In this document: positions 9,341-17,995 of the stretch, in pieces
Position numbering within the stretch: the stretch's first letter is position 1
How the letters are laid out: each line of letters begins with the position of its first letter
Origin: Cupriavidus necator
GTDB taxonomy: Bacteria > Pseudomonadota > Gammaproteobacteria > Burkholderiales > Burkholderiaceae
NCBI GenBank assembly: GCA_022041995.1
Contig: CP074390.1
Location: 1,550,001-1,614,000 of the forward strand
Reading direction: 5' to 3'
Length of the DNA stretch: 64,000 nucleotides
Made by a program: the position numbers and the translations under genes
The notes under the pieces: model-generated
What the model was told of the DNA's origin: nothing
Database searches by the model: none
The model's input: only the letters and a program-made list of their open reading frames with translations

Positions 9341-9472
9341 CCTCCGGCACACAGCCGCGCAATCGAGTAGTTCAAGAAGGAAATGCCCGCTCCGCGGGCA
9401 GGGCGGCTCACGCCCATTTCACGGGGTGCCTCGGTCCGGACAGCTCGAGGCTTAACAACACAAGGTGGAGAC

Positions 9473-10564
9473 ATGCAATACAAAACTGGCGCGACCGCGC
9501 TCTTCTGCGCGCTTTGCAGCCTTCCGGCAGCCGCACAATCCAGCGTCACGCTCTACGGCGTGGTGGACGCGGGTATCGAATTCGCGAACCACCAGGCCGG
9601 AGGCGGCAATTCCGTCGTCCGCATGACGTCGGGCAACGTCGCCGGGTCGCGCTGGGGGCTGCGCGGCACGGAGGACCTGGGCGGCGGCCTGAAAGGGGTG
9701 TTCGTGCTGGAGAGCGGCTATGACACCGACACGGGCAAGTCCGCGCAGGGCGGCCGCCTGTTCGGGCGGATGGCATACGTGGGCTTGCAGGGGAAGTGGG
9801 GCAGCCTGTTGCTCGGACGGCAGCAGACCGAGTTGTTCGACCTCATCGGTCCCTATGACCCGATGCTGCTCGCGCCGAAGTACTCGATCTTCACGCAGGA
9901 CCTGGCGTTCGTGTCGCGTGCCGACAATACCATCAAGTACACGGGCACGTTCGGCGGCCTGGTGGCGTCTGCCATGTACAGCTTCGGTGCCGAGAGCGGC
10001 ACGGTCAATGGCAGCGAAGTACCGGGCGAACCGAAGCTGGGGCGCGAGTACGGCTTCCGGCTGAGCTACGGCAGCGGCCCGTTCAGCGTGGGCGCTGCCT
10101 ACGATGAGGTCAACACGGGCACGGTCACGTTGAATCCTGACCCCAAGACGCGGCGCGCCGTGCTGACCGGCACGTATGATTTCTCCCCGGTCAAGGTCTT
10201 CGCTGGCTACCGTTGGGCCAAGGCATACGACGGGGCGCTGCTGGCGGGGGCGATCCCGGGCCAGGCCAACCAGGCTTCGAACCTGTGGTGGACCGGCGTG
10301 ACCTGGCAGGCCGGCCCCGCCGTCAGCGTCAGTGCCGCCGCCTACTACCAGGACTTCCGGAACACGGGCAACGATCCCTGGCTGTTCGTTGGCATGGCGA
10401 AGTACGCCTTCTCCAAGCGCACGGATGCCTACCTCAGCGTCGGCTACACGAAGAACAAGGGCAGTTCCAACCTTGGCCTGAGCACGGGCGGCTCAGGCTT
10501 CGGGACGACCGCTGCGGGCACCAACCAGATCGGCACCACCATCGGCCTCCGGCATACCTTCTGA
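9473..10564 (+). CDS. Gram-negative porin (OmpC/trimeric type)
   Basis: A 363-residue outer-membrane beta-barrel. An export signal is present (MQYKTGATALFCALCSLPAAAQSS with cleavage likely after AAAQ), followed by the burkholderial porin opening SSVTLYGVVDAGIEF. The chain ends ...TIGLRHTF with the terminal phenylalanine needed for barrel assembly. GGTGGAG is the ribosome binding site. It lies 132 bp after the fused SDR and probably passes the substrate of the upstream catabolic genes across the outer membrane. Substrate specificity cannot be read. Confidence 0.93.
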   Translation: MQYKTGATALFCALCSLPAAAQSSVTLYGVVDAGIEFANHQAGGGNSVVRMTSGNVAGSRWGLRGTEDLGGGLKGVFVLESGYDTDTGKSAQGGRLFGRMAYVGLQGKWGSLLLGRQQTELFDLIGPYDPMLLAPKYSIFTQDLAFVSRADNTIKYTGTFGGLVASAMYSFGAESGTVNGSEVPGEPKLGREYGFRLSYGSGPFSVGAAYDEVNTGTVTLNPDPKTRRAVLTGTYDFSPVKVFAGYRWAKAYDGALLAGAIPGQANQASNLWWTGVTWQAGPAVSVSAAAYYQDFRNTGNDPWLFVGMAKYAFSKRTDAYLSVGYTKNKGSSNLGLSTGGSGFGTTAAGTNQIGTTIGLRHTF

Positions 10565-10604
10565 CGGCAGGCGGCTCGCGCCGCCTGGTCCTGGCATGTC
10601 CGGT

Positions 10605-11168
10605 CTACTGTCCTCCCCCGCTGAGCAGCGCGTAGACCGGATCATGCGGCCAGGGCGCGCCAACAGGCTGCCGCGGGCCGAAGCGCTCGGTCTCGGTGCC
10701 CTCCGGGGTGCCAAGCGGGCGGACCCAGTCATAGACCACCACGCGCCGGGCAATCCGCCATTCGGCGTTGCGCTTCTCGAAGCGGTCGATATAGCGTCCG
10801 GCCAGGAAGACTTCCCGCTGTGCTGGATCGGGGTTGGGGCGGCGCTGGAATGCCTGGAAATATGATTCCACCGCCGCCCAGTCGCCGTGCAACGCGATCG
10901 AGAGATTGCCAAGGAAGTGGATTGAGCGTTCGCTGGTCGCGAGCCGGTCCAGCACCCAGACGATAAAGCCGCTGGCGGAGCCGGAATAGGGGCCATGCCG
11001 GTCGGTGGCATCGTCCCAGTACACGCTGCGCAGGGCGGCCTCGTCGCAACGGTCGATGCCGCGGCAGTAGCGATACAGGCATTCGCGGATGGCTTCGCGG
11101 TCGAGCAGTTCGCCGAGGGCGGAGGGGGATGTGGGGTCATGATGGGCGGGACTCGACAGGATGAACAT
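10605..11168 (-). CDS. NTF2-like/SnoaL-fold protein (dioxygenase beta-subunit-like)
   Basis: A 187-residue protein with the SnoaL/ring-hydroxylating-dioxygenase-small-subunit pattern: LLDREAIRECLYRYCRGIDRCDEAALRSVYWDDATD near the N-terminus and EKRNAEWRIARRVVVYDWVR near the C-terminus. Such proteins act as isomerases, dehydratases or cyclases, or as small oxygenase subunits; which applies is unknown. The start at 11168 (MFILSSPAHH) is the first methionine close to the conserved fold; longer in-frame starts exist up to 11258. It is convergent with the porin and divergent from the importer. Confidence 0.75.
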   Translation of the reverse strand: MFILSSPAHHDPTSPSALGELLDREAIRECLYRYCRGIDRCDEAALRSVYWDDATDRHGPYSGSASGFIVWVLDRLATSERSIHFLGNLSIALHGDWAAVESYFQAFQRRPNPDPAQREVFLAGRYIDRFEKRNAEWRIARRVVVYDWVRPLGTPEGTETERFGPRQPVGAPWPHDPVYALLSGGGQ

Positions 11169-11369
11169 GAGCCGCAATTCTCTGCCTCCCGTCACCATCC
11201 ATTGCCTGCGGTTCGGTTGATTGTCTTCTGCACGGCGGGGGCATATTCGCCAGCCCACCCGGGTCGTAATATCAATTCAGAACCATGTCCGGCGCGACAG
11301 CCGGCGCACAGCAGGGAACCGCAAGGCAGCGCGGTTTTCCCACGATGCGACAAACCAAGGAGACAGACA

Positions 11370-11453
11370 ATGCCAGGATATGCTGGTACCACGGTGCGCA
11401 CGCCCCCGATGTGCGCGCCACACCCATCCCGGCCGCTGCGAGGTGCGCGATGA
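11370..11453 (+). CDS. short leader ORF coupled to the MFS importer
   Basis: Twenty-seven codons starting MPGYAGTTVRTPPMCAPHPS sit behind the strong Shine-Dalgarno AAGGAGACAGACA. The stop overlaps the importer ATG as ATGA (11450-11453), and the importer's GAGGTG ribosome binding site lies within the leader's last codons. The upstream flanks of this ORF and of the one at 2224 are also similar (GCGCGG, a T-rich stretch, CGATGC, then AAGGAGACA). The peptide is not recognised. Confidence 0.45.
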   Translation: MPGYAGTTVRTPPMCAPHPSRPLRGAR

Positions 11454-12811
11454 ACCTCCAACGCAAGGTCGACGTACAAGCCTTCCTCGACGAACAGCGT
11501 TTCTCGCGGTTTCATATCCTGCTGTTCGTCCTGTGCTTCCTGATCATCGCTTTGGACGGGATGGACACCGGCGCCATGGGCTATATCGCGCCGTCGTTGA
11601 TTGAGGAGTGGCACCTGTCGCGTGCAGCGCTGGGCCCCGTGCTGAGCGCCACGCTGGTCGGCATCGGCTTTGGCGCCATGGTGGTGAGCCCCTTTGCCGA
11701 CCGCATTGGCCGCAAGCGCGTGCTGATCGGCTCTGTCTTCGCGTTCGGGGTGTGCAGCGTGGCGGCAGCATTCGCGCAGTCGCTCGAAATGCTGGCTGCG
11801 CTGCGCCTGCTGACGGGAATCGGCCTGGGCGCCGCCGTGCCGAACGCCGTCGCACTGATGGCCGAGTATGCCCCGACGCGGATTCGCGGCACCGTGGTCA
11901 ACGCCATGCTGGTCGGCTTCGCAGCCGGGAATGGGCTGGGCGGCCTGATGACGGCCTGGCTGATCCCGCGCTTCGGCTGGCACGGCGTGCTGGTGGTCGG
12001 CGGCGTGGCGCCGGTGCTGCTGACGCTGGTGCTGGTGCCGCTGCTGCCCGAATCCGTGAAGTTTCTCGTGGCCAACCGGCGCCCGCGCGAAGATGCACTG
12101 GGCATCCTGGGCCGCCTGGCGCCGGGCGCTCGACTCGGCGACGTCCAACTCGTGTGCGAGGAAGATGCCGGGCATGGCCGCAAGTCGCCTCTTTCGGAGC
12201 TGTTCCGTGAGCGGTATGCCGCCGGCACCTGCCTGATCTGGCTGTGCTACTTCATGTGCATGGTCATCCTGTACCTGGTCAATAGCTGGCTTCCCACCCT
12301 GTTCACGACCTCGGGGTATTCGCTGCAGGAGTCGACCGTCACTTCGTCGCTGTTCCATCTGGGCGGATGCGCAGGGATCCTGCTGGCGGGGTTCCTGACT
12401 GACCGTTTCCCGCCTACCCGTGTCGTCGCGGCGTACTTTCTGGCGGCCGCAGTGCTGGTGCTGGCGATCGGGTACAGCGGGGCGCACGCAGGACTGACAA
12501 CGATGATCGTCATCGTGGGCATGGCCATCTCCGGTGCATCCGCGTCGATGTCGCCCCTCGCTGCACATTATTATCCGACCACCAGCCGGGTCACGGGCAT
12601 TGCCTGGATGCTGGGCATGGGCCGTTTCGGCGGCGTGGCGGGAACCATGGGCGGCGCATGGCTGCTGGGGATTGGATGGGAGTTCGGCGCCATCTTCAGC
12701 CTGCTCGCCATCCCGGCTGTTATCGCGGCGATATGCCTGCTCGTGCTGGGTCGCAATGGTTCGCCGCAGGAAGAAAGGGATTTGCCGGGTTCCACCGTGG
12801 CGGAACACTGA
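11450..12811 (+). CDS. MFS transporter, AAHS (aromatic acid:H+ symporter) type
   Basis: A 453-residue major facilitator with about 12 membrane segments. The opening DxQxFSRFHILLFVLCFLIIALDGMDTGAMGYIAPSL is characteristic of the 4-hydroxybenzoate/aromatic acid:proton symporter family, with the acidic DGMDT motif in helix 1, and the loop 2-3 signature appears as DRIGRKRVL. It would import an aromatic or related organic acid across the inner membrane. The start at 11450 follows GAGGTG and is coupled to a leader ORF. Substrate unproven; it probably feeds the acyl-CoA operon upstream. Confidence 0.9.
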   Translation: MNLQRKVDVQAFLDEQRFSRFHILLFVLCFLIIALDGMDTGAMGYIAPSLIEEWHLSRAALGPVLSATLVGIGFGAMVVSPFADRIGRKRVLIGSVFAFGVCSVAAAFAQSLEMLAALRLLTGIGLGAAVPNAVALMAEYAPTRIRGTVVNAMLVGFAAGNGLGGLMTAWLIPRFGWHGVLVVGGVAPVLLTLVLVPLLPESVKFLVANRRPREDALGILGRLAPGARLGDVQLVCEEDAGHGRKSPLSELFRERYAAGTCLIWLCYFMCMVILYLVNSWLPTLFTTSGYSLQESTVTSSLFHLGGCAGILLAGFLTDRFPPTRVVAAYFLAAAVLVLAIGYSGAHAGLTTMIVIVGMAISGASASMSPLAAHYYPTTSRVTGIAWMLGMGRFGGVAGTMGGAWLLGIGWEFGAIFSLLAIPAVIAAICLLVLGRNGSPQEERDLPGSTVAEH

Positions 12812-12932
12812 AGGGCGAGGGCGTGCGCGCACTTGCCTTAATCGTCAGCTGCGTCTGCTTGCGCACAGACGCCAGCCGCACGTGCCGCAAACTACCCGGA
12901 TTCAAATCTATCCAACCCGCTCGGAGCCCCAG

Positions 12933-13154
12933 ATGAAAGAGGTATCACTGACCATTCCAGAAATTGGATTGATTGCCGGAACGCGTGCGGCAGGCGCTGC
13001 GGGCCTCGCCCTGTTGATTAGCAACCGAATGAATCCGGAACAACGCCGCGCCATCGGGTGGACGCTGCTTGCCGTGGGGGTCATCACCACAGTGCCGTTG
13101 GTCGCGCAAGTGTTTGGAAAACTTCAGGCGTACAAGAACCCCGCCGAGAGGTGA
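12933..13154 (+). CDS. small hypothetical membrane protein
   Basis: A 73-residue protein with two hydrophobic stretches (roughly residues 10-30, IGLIAGTRAAGAAGLALLIS, and 41-60, IGWTLLAVGVITTVPLVAQV) separated by a charged NRMNPEQRRA loop. This suggests a small inner-membrane hairpin protein. I do not recognise a function. The intervening 120 bp after the importer show no gene; the protein may be an independent unit. Confidence 0.6.
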   Translation: MKEVSLTIPEIGLIAGTRAAGAAGLALLISNRMNPEQRRAIGWTLLAVGVITTVPLVAQVFGKLQAYKNPAER

Positions 13155-13182
13155 AGTAATGGTGCCAGGGCAGGACCCCAAT

Positions 13183-13206
13183 ATGCCGCGTGGAAGACCG
13201 CGGCAT
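13183..13206 (+). terminator. hairpin after the small membrane protein
   Basis: ATGCCGCG and CGCGGCAT form a perfect 8-bp stem around an 8-base loop, 28 bp past the stop. There is no T-tract, so intrinsic termination is uncertain. Confidence 0.35.
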
Positions 13207-13396
13207 GCTGGCTGGTCGTCGCGGTAGCGCGCGGCAGCTACATCAGGCCGCGGTGGTGCAGTTATCGTGCGTTAGTGGACAGTTCCCAGATATCTGCTTC
13301 TGCAAAAATTCGAGGCGCTGTTGATAGCAGGGCCTGGCATCGAATGCTCGGGCATGCTGGATTTGCCGTGGGCGGCCCAGGATAACTTCCCTGGCA

Positions 13397-14221
13397 TCAG
13401 GGCTTCGGCGGTTGACCCAGCACCGGCGGTGCCGGTGGCGGCAGCGGCGTCGCCACCGGATCCAGTCCGGTGCTGCTTACGATCGCAGCCGCTGCCGGAG
13501 AGGCCAGGAAGCTCACAAAGCGCGAGGTCGCGGTCGTTTGCCGGCCTGCAATCGTTCCGGCCGAGAAAAAGACTTTCTGCTGCAGTTCGTCCGGCAACGG
13601 CCCGACGTAATCCAGCTCCTTGAAGGGCAGCAGTTCGCTGACCTGCTGGAAGCCAATTTCCGCATCGCCCCGCGCCACCACGGTGCCGACCCGCTCACTG
13701 TAGACCTTGTGGGCCTTGTCCTTGATCTTGTCCGCGACGCCAAGCCGGGGAAACAGCTCGTTGGACAGATACGTGCCGCTGGCGCTGGCGGAATAGGCGA
13801 TCGACCCGGCGTTGAGCAGGGTCTGCCTTACCGCTTCGGTGGTGCTGATATCCGGCTTTGGCGTGCCCTTGCGCACCGACATGCCGATCAGCGAGCGCGC
13901 CAGGTCGACCCGGCTGCCCGCTGCCACCTTGCCTTCCGCTACCAGCTTGTCGAGCCCCGAGTCCGCCAGGATCACCACATCGAAGGTCTCGCCGCGCGCC
14001 AGCCGGCTGGGAATCGAATCGGGCGCATTGCCCATCGATGCCCCGTAGGCAGTGATAACGTGGTCCTGCGTGGCGGCCTCATACAGCGGCACGAGCTTCT
14101 GGTAGGCGGCCGTAAAACCGCCCGAAGTGATGACACGAATCTCGTCCGCGAAGGCTGGACCGGCCAGCCAGACAAGCAGGACCAGCACGCTGTGCCGGGC
14201 CGCAGTGGTTGTGAACTTCAT
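13397..14221 (-). CDS. periplasmic substrate-binding protein, ModA/SBP_bac_11-like
   Basis: A 274-residue secreted receptor. A signal peptide (MKFTTTAARHSVLVLLVWLAGPAFA) is followed by the type-II binding-protein opening EIRVITSGGFTAAYQKLVPLYE and by ASASGTYL and DAEIGFQQVSELL segments typical of ModA-like extracellular proteins. AGGAGACAAC precedes the ATG. No ABC permease or ATPase lies nearby, so transport through this receptor is doubtful; a sensory or partner role with the adjacent Bug protein is possible. The C-terminus is proline-rich. It lies 39 bp behind the Bug gene in the same direction. Confidence 0.83.
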   Translation of the reverse strand: MKFTTTAARHSVLVLLVWLAGPAFADEIRVITSGGFTAAYQKLVPLYEAATQDHVITAYGASMGNAPDSIPSRLARGETFDVVILADSGLDKLVAEGKVAAGSRVDLARSLIGMSVRKGTPKPDISTTEAVRQTLLNAGSIAYSASASGTYLSNELFPRLGVADKIKDKAHKVYSERVGTVVARGDAEIGFQQVSELLPFKELDYVGPLPDELQQKVFFSAGTIAGRQTTATSRFVSFLASPAAAAIVSSTGLDPVATPLPPPAPPVLGQPPKP

Positions 14222-14260
14222 GTTGTCTCCTGGATTGATAACTGCGGATCGCAACGTGCG

Positions 14261-15223
14261 TCAGTCTTCTTTCATGTTGGCGGCACGCGCGATCGGACCC
14301 AGGCGGGCTTTTTCGCCTGCCAGGAACTTGGTGAAGTCAGCCCGCGTCCCGCCCATTGGCTGGATGCCTTGCGGGATCAGCCTGGCGCGCAGTTCCGGAG
14401 ACTTGATTGCGACGTCGATTGCCTTGTTCATCTTGTCGAGAATCGCGTCAGGCGTACCGCGCGGTGCGAAGACCCCGGACCAGTGGCCGATGAAGACGCC
14501 GGGATAGCCGAGCTCGGCGGTGGTCGGCACGTCAGGCATCGCAGCAATGCGTGTATTCCATGTCGAAGCGATGGCGCGCAGTTTGCCGCCCTTCACCTGC
14601 GGGAGCACCACGACGCTGGCCTCCGACGTCGCGTCTACCTGCTTGCCGACCACGGCGACCATGCCTTCCGATCCGCTCTTGTAGGGGATGATCTCGAGCT
14701 TGGCCCCGGTCGCCAGTTTCAGCATTTCCGCGACAAAATGCGGCGTGCTGCCGGTGCCCGCCGTAGCAAAGTTCAGGCTCTTGCCGGCTTTGCCGAGCGC
14801 GACCAGGCCCTTGAGGTCCTTTATCGGCGAGTCGGCCGGCACCACGATGATGGACGGACTGACCGCCAGCATGGCGACTGGCACCAGGTCCTGTTCCTTG
14901 TACGGCAAGTGAGCCTTGATCATGGCGTTGGTGATCACGCCGGCTGCCGGCGCCAGGAAGGTATAGCCGTCCGGGGCGGCCTTGGCGACATAGTCGGCGC
15001 CCAGGGCCGAACCGGCGCCGGGCTTGTTTTCCACGATGATGGGCTGGCCCAGTTGTTTGGACGCCGCGTCGGCCACGGCGCGGGCGACCAGGTCGTTAGC
15101 GCCGCCCGGACCAAACGGTACGACGAATTTCACGGGCTTTGCCGGCCAGGTTTCGGCGCCGGCGCTGAGGCTGCAGGCGGCAAGCGCCAGCGCGAGTGCC
15201 AGATGGCGAACTGCGATGTTCAA
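14261..15223 (-). CDS. Bug-family tripartite tricarboxylate receptor (TctC-like)
   Basis: A 320-residue periplasmic solute receptor. Family hallmarks are the signal peptide ending in AGA, WPAKPVKFVVPFGPGGANDLVAR, the VENKPGAGSALGADYVAKA segment and PDGYTFL. The start is TTG at 15223 with GGAGA upstream; no closer ATG keeps the signal peptide. No tctA/tctB membrane partners are present, as is usual for the expanded Bug family of Burkholderiales. It is divergent from the LysR gene at 15349, its likely regulator. The ligand is probably a carboxylic acid. Confidence 0.93.
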   Translation of the reverse strand: MNIAVRHLALALALAACSLSAGAETWPAKPVKFVVPFGPGGANDLVARAVADAASKQLGQPIIVENKPGAGSALGADYVAKAAPDGYTFLAPAAGVITNAMIKAHLPYKEQDLVPVAMLAVSPSIIVVPADSPIKDLKGLVALGKAGKSLNFATAGTGSTPHFVAEMLKLATGAKLEIIPYKSGSEGMVAVVGKQVDATSEASVVVLPQVKGGKLRAIASTWNTRIAAMPDVPTTAELGYPGVFIGHWSGVFAPRGTPDAILDKMNKAIDVAIKSPELRARLIPQGIQPMGGTRADFTKFLAGEKARLGPIARAANMKED

Positions 15224-15321
15224 GGGAGGTCTCCAGGATTTGTCTTTTGGCGTGCACTTCGCGGCACGTCACGACGTTCCGTTCAGGCATTGCAAGGGTA
15301 TTGCCAGACGACTAATCTGTG

Positions 15322-15331
15322 AATTGCAATT
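15322..15331. promoter_or_regulatory. palindrome in the Bug/LysR intergenic region
   Basis: AATTGCAATT is a perfect 10-bp dyad, 18 bp before the LysR start, in the 125-bp divergent region. An operator for the adjacent regulator is plausible; a second TTGCAA lies about 30 bp further upstream. Confidence 0.35.
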
Positions 15332-15348
15332 TTCTGAAGACTCCATGC

Positions 15349-16251
15349 ATGGCACGCATCAATTTTGGCCTCGAAGACCTGCAGGCGTTCGTCGCGATCG
15401 CCGAAAAAGGCAGCTTCCGCATAGCTGCGGAGGCCCTTCACATCTCCCAGCCAGCGCTCAGCCGGCGCATCGAGAAGCTGGAAATGACGCTCGGCTCCCG
15501 CCTGCTCGAGCGGACCACGCGTCGCGTGGAGACGACCAATATCGGGCGGCAGTTCCTGGAGGAGGCGCGCGCTGCGCTGGATATCCTCGATAGCGCGGTA
15601 CTGCGGCTCGGCGACGAGGTTGCGCTACAGCGTGGACTGGTCACCGTTGCAGCAATACCGTCCGCGGCGCTGCATTTCCTGCCCGACGCCATCCATCGGT
15701 TCGGCGGCCAGCATCCGGGCGTGCGCGTGCGCGTGATCGACGAGAACGCGAATGCCGTACTGGCCAGCGTCATGTCGGGAGAATCCGATTTTGGGCTTAA
15801 TTTCATCGGTGCCCAGGAGCCCAACATTGAATTCCGCGCCATCCGTGCCGAGCCATACCGGCTGGCATTGCGACGGGACCACCCGTGGGCCGGGCGGGAT
15901 TGCATTGCCTGGGAGGAACTGGCTGGCCAAAGGATGGTGAGCGTGTCGAAGCAAAGCGGCAATCGCGCCTTGATCGAAAATGCCATCGCCCACCTCAAGC
16001 AGCGCCCCACCATTCACTATGAAGCCAACCACGTGGTCGGCGTGCTGGCCCTGGTCGAGGCCGGGCTGGGGATCGCCGTGCTGCCAGGCATGGCGCTACC
16101 GCGCGATCATCCCCGGCTTTGCGGCATCCCGCTGGTCGAACCGTCCCTGGATCGGGTCCTGGCGTTGATACGGCGCCGTGACAAGCCATTGCAGCCTGCC
16201 GCGACGGCGTTGTATGAAACCCTGGTATCAGGCGCCGTGCCGTCTGCTTGA
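15349..16251 (+). CDS. LysR-family transcriptional regulator
   Basis: A 300-residue LTTR starting MARINFGLEDLQAFVAIAEKG. The winged helix-turn-helix spans about residues 5-63 (AAEALHISQPALSRRIEKLE), followed by a periplasmic-binding-like effector domain. A GTG at 15319 would add ten unconserved residues and is less likely. The gene is divergent from the Bug and ModA-like receptor genes and is the obvious candidate to control them. The IS1182 element begins about 50 bp beyond its stop but has not interrupted it. Confidence 0.93.
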   Translation: MARINFGLEDLQAFVAIAEKGSFRIAAEALHISQPALSRRIEKLEMTLGSRLLERTTRRVETTNIGRQFLEEARAALDILDSAVLRLGDEVALQRGLVTVAAIPSAALHFLPDAIHRFGGQHPGVRVRVIDENANAVLASVMSGESDFGLNFIGAQEPNIEFRAIRAEPYRLALRRDHPWAGRDCIAWEELAGQRMVSVSKQSGNRALIENAIAHLKQRPTIHYEANHVVGVLALVEAGLGIAVLPGMALPRDHPRLCGIPLVEPSLDRVLALIRRRDKPLQPAATALYETLVSGAVPSA

Positions 16252-16475
16252 CCCAGCCCGGGGAGGCAGGGTTTCGGCATTGGCTACTGCCGTCTCATAA
16301 CGACCGAGGCCGTGTGGAAACGTCTCTCGAATCGCACGAATGCGCGTCTCCTCGGGGGCGTAGCCTGTCTTATCGAATTTTCGGCCAATCTGGTCATGGG
16401 ACGACGCCGAAACGGGTGCGAACAGCGCTAATGAGCTCCTGAGGGCGATCTTCAGCCCATTTTTTGGGCGCAAAT

Positions 16476-16491
16476 GGGTGCTTACGCACCC
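16476..16491 (-). terminator. hairpin at the 3' end of the transposase gene
   Basis: GGGTGC and GCACCC pair around a four-base loop that includes part of the TAA stop. A second GCCCA/TGGGC hairpin lies just beyond (16454-16469). Together they could end transposase transcription. Confidence 0.4.
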
Positions 16492-17927
16492 ACCAGGCGC
16501 ATTGCCTTCATTGTTTTCGAGAACCCGAGAATTCGAAGGACGCGCTTCAGGTTGTACGCCAGAACATGCAGGCTCATTTCAGTACCTACATTCGGTAGCG
16601 TGCGCGTCAGGAAGTGCGTGTAGCCCATCCAATGTTTGAAGGTTCCGAAGACATGCTCGACGGTTCGCCTGCGAACCGTCATTGCATCCGGCGTCTTGTC
16701 GAGCCGGCGCTGGACGGCCTCCAGCACTTCCTCATGCTCCCATCTGGAGATGCGCCGATACGGACTCGGCGTGCATTGAGATCGCATGGTGCACTGAGGA
16801 CAGGCACTACTCCAATAGCGGCGTAGCTGCAGTCCATGTTCTTCTCTGGTGAAGCGGTATATCGCACGTTCACCGGCGGGACATTGATATTCATCGTCCC
16901 GGGCAATGTAGATGAAGTCCGCCCGATCAAATCGACCTCCCGCCTTCGCGCTGGACGTCGTTGGCTTGGGCAAGATGGCAGCAACTCCGGTATCCGCGCA
17001 TGCCTTGATCTCCTGCGCGCTGAAGTAGCCACGATCAGCTATGGCTTTAAGCCTGGTCTTACCCATCGCATCGCGAGCGGCTCGAGCCATCGAACTCAGT
17101 TGCGCCCGATCATTGCCAATATTGGTGACTTCATGAGCGACGATCAGATGGTGCTTGGCATCTACGGCCATCTGTACGTTGTAGCCGACCATTCCGGAGC
17201 CCTTGCCACTTGTCGCCATCGAACGCGCATCAGGATCGGTCATCGAGATCTGACCATCTGGAAGTGTCTTGAGCTCTTCCTTTATCTGGTCAAGGCTATG
17301 CATCTGCTGACGCAGTTGCGCAATCTTCTCGCGCAGTCGAGTTGTCTTGAGTTCCATCTCCGCCGGCTGCGTGCGATCGGCAGTCTCCAGCGCGCTCAGA
17401 TACCGCTGAATGCTTTCCTCGATTTGCTGCTGGCGTTTGTCGACTTTGCCAGCCGTGAAATTGCGGTCCCGAGTATTGACTGCCTTGAACTTGCTGCCGT
17501 CGATGGCGACCAGGGCCTGCGAGAACAACTTTAAATCGCGGCACAGAACCACGAAACGACGGCAGACATTGCGAATGCCCGTGCTGTTATCCCTGCGGAA
17601 GTCCGCAATCGTCTTGAAGTCAGGCGCCAGTCGACCGGTCAGCCACATCAGCTCTATGTTGCGTTGGCATTCGCGCTCCAGACGGCGACTGGACTGGACG
17701 CGGTTGAGGTAGCCGTAGATGTATATCTTCAAGAGGACGGCAGGATGATATGAGGGGCGACCTGTAGTCGAAGGATTGGCACCTTCGAACCCGAGCGACT
17801 CGAGATCCAACTCTTCAACAAACGCGTCGATGATCCTGGCAGGGTTATCCTCGGCGATGAAATCATCGAGGCATTCTGGAAGCAGCGTAGCTTGCTTGCG
17901 GTCTTCTCCCTCTATGAATCGCTTCAT
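16482..17927 (-). CDS. IS1182-family transposase
   Basis: A 481-residue DDE transposase. The N-terminal domain (RKQATLLPECLDDFIAEDNPARIIDAFV) and the STTGRPSYHPAVLLKIYIYGYLN segment are IS1182 markers. The acidic triad is visible as VAIDGSKFKAVN (about residue 143), IADRGYFSAQEI (about 297) and the C-terminal VEHVFGTFKHWMGY (about 428). A coiled-coil insertion lies around residues 160-215 and a cysteine cluster (CPQCTMRSQC) near 385. The reading frame is complete, so the element may be active. Confidence 0.95.
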   Translation of the reverse strand: MKRFIEGEDRKQATLLPECLDDFIAEDNPARIIDAFVEELDLESLGFEGANPSTTGRPSYHPAVLLKIYIYGYLNRVQSSRRLERECQRNIELMWLTGRLAPDFKTIADFRRDNSTGIRNVCRRFVVLCRDLKLFSQALVAIDGSKFKAVNTRDRNFTAGKVDKRQQQIEESIQRYLSALETADRTQPAEMELKTTRLREKIAQLRQQMHSLDQIKEELKTLPDGQISMTDPDARSMATSGKGSGMVGYNVQMAVDAKHHLIVAHEVTNIGNDRAQLSSMARAARDAMGKTRLKAIADRGYFSAQEIKACADTGVAAILPKPTTSSAKAGGRFDRADFIYIARDDEYQCPAGERAIYRFTREEHGLQLRRYWSSACPQCTMRSQCTPSPYRRISRWEHEEVLEAVQRRLDKTPDAMTVRRRTVEHVFGTFKHWMGYTHFLTRTLPNVGTEMSLHVLAYNLKRVLRILGFSKTMKAMRLVGA

Positions 17928-17995
17928 CCGGTCCCCCCAATCTGAATGAGTTGATCCAGTCTAGGTGATCGGGACGTTTTCACACACCCTCGACC

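Larger units (their letters stand above)
16305..17992 (-). mobile_element. IS1182-family insertion sequence
   Basis: A single transposase gene (16482-17927) is bracketed by terminal inverted repeats. The left end at 16305-16326 and the right end at 17971-17992 match at 18 of 22 positions when inverted; both contain GTGTG(G/A)AAACGT. The element is about 1.69 kb, normal for the family. No convincing target duplication could be read, so the exact outer bases are uncertain by a few nucleotides. It separates the LysR/Bug unit from the SDR island. Confidence 0.8.

Noticed and set aside
11192..12832. 546-codon minus-strand frame
   Set aside because: Antisense to the MFS importer; histidine- and glutamine-rich shadow sequence.
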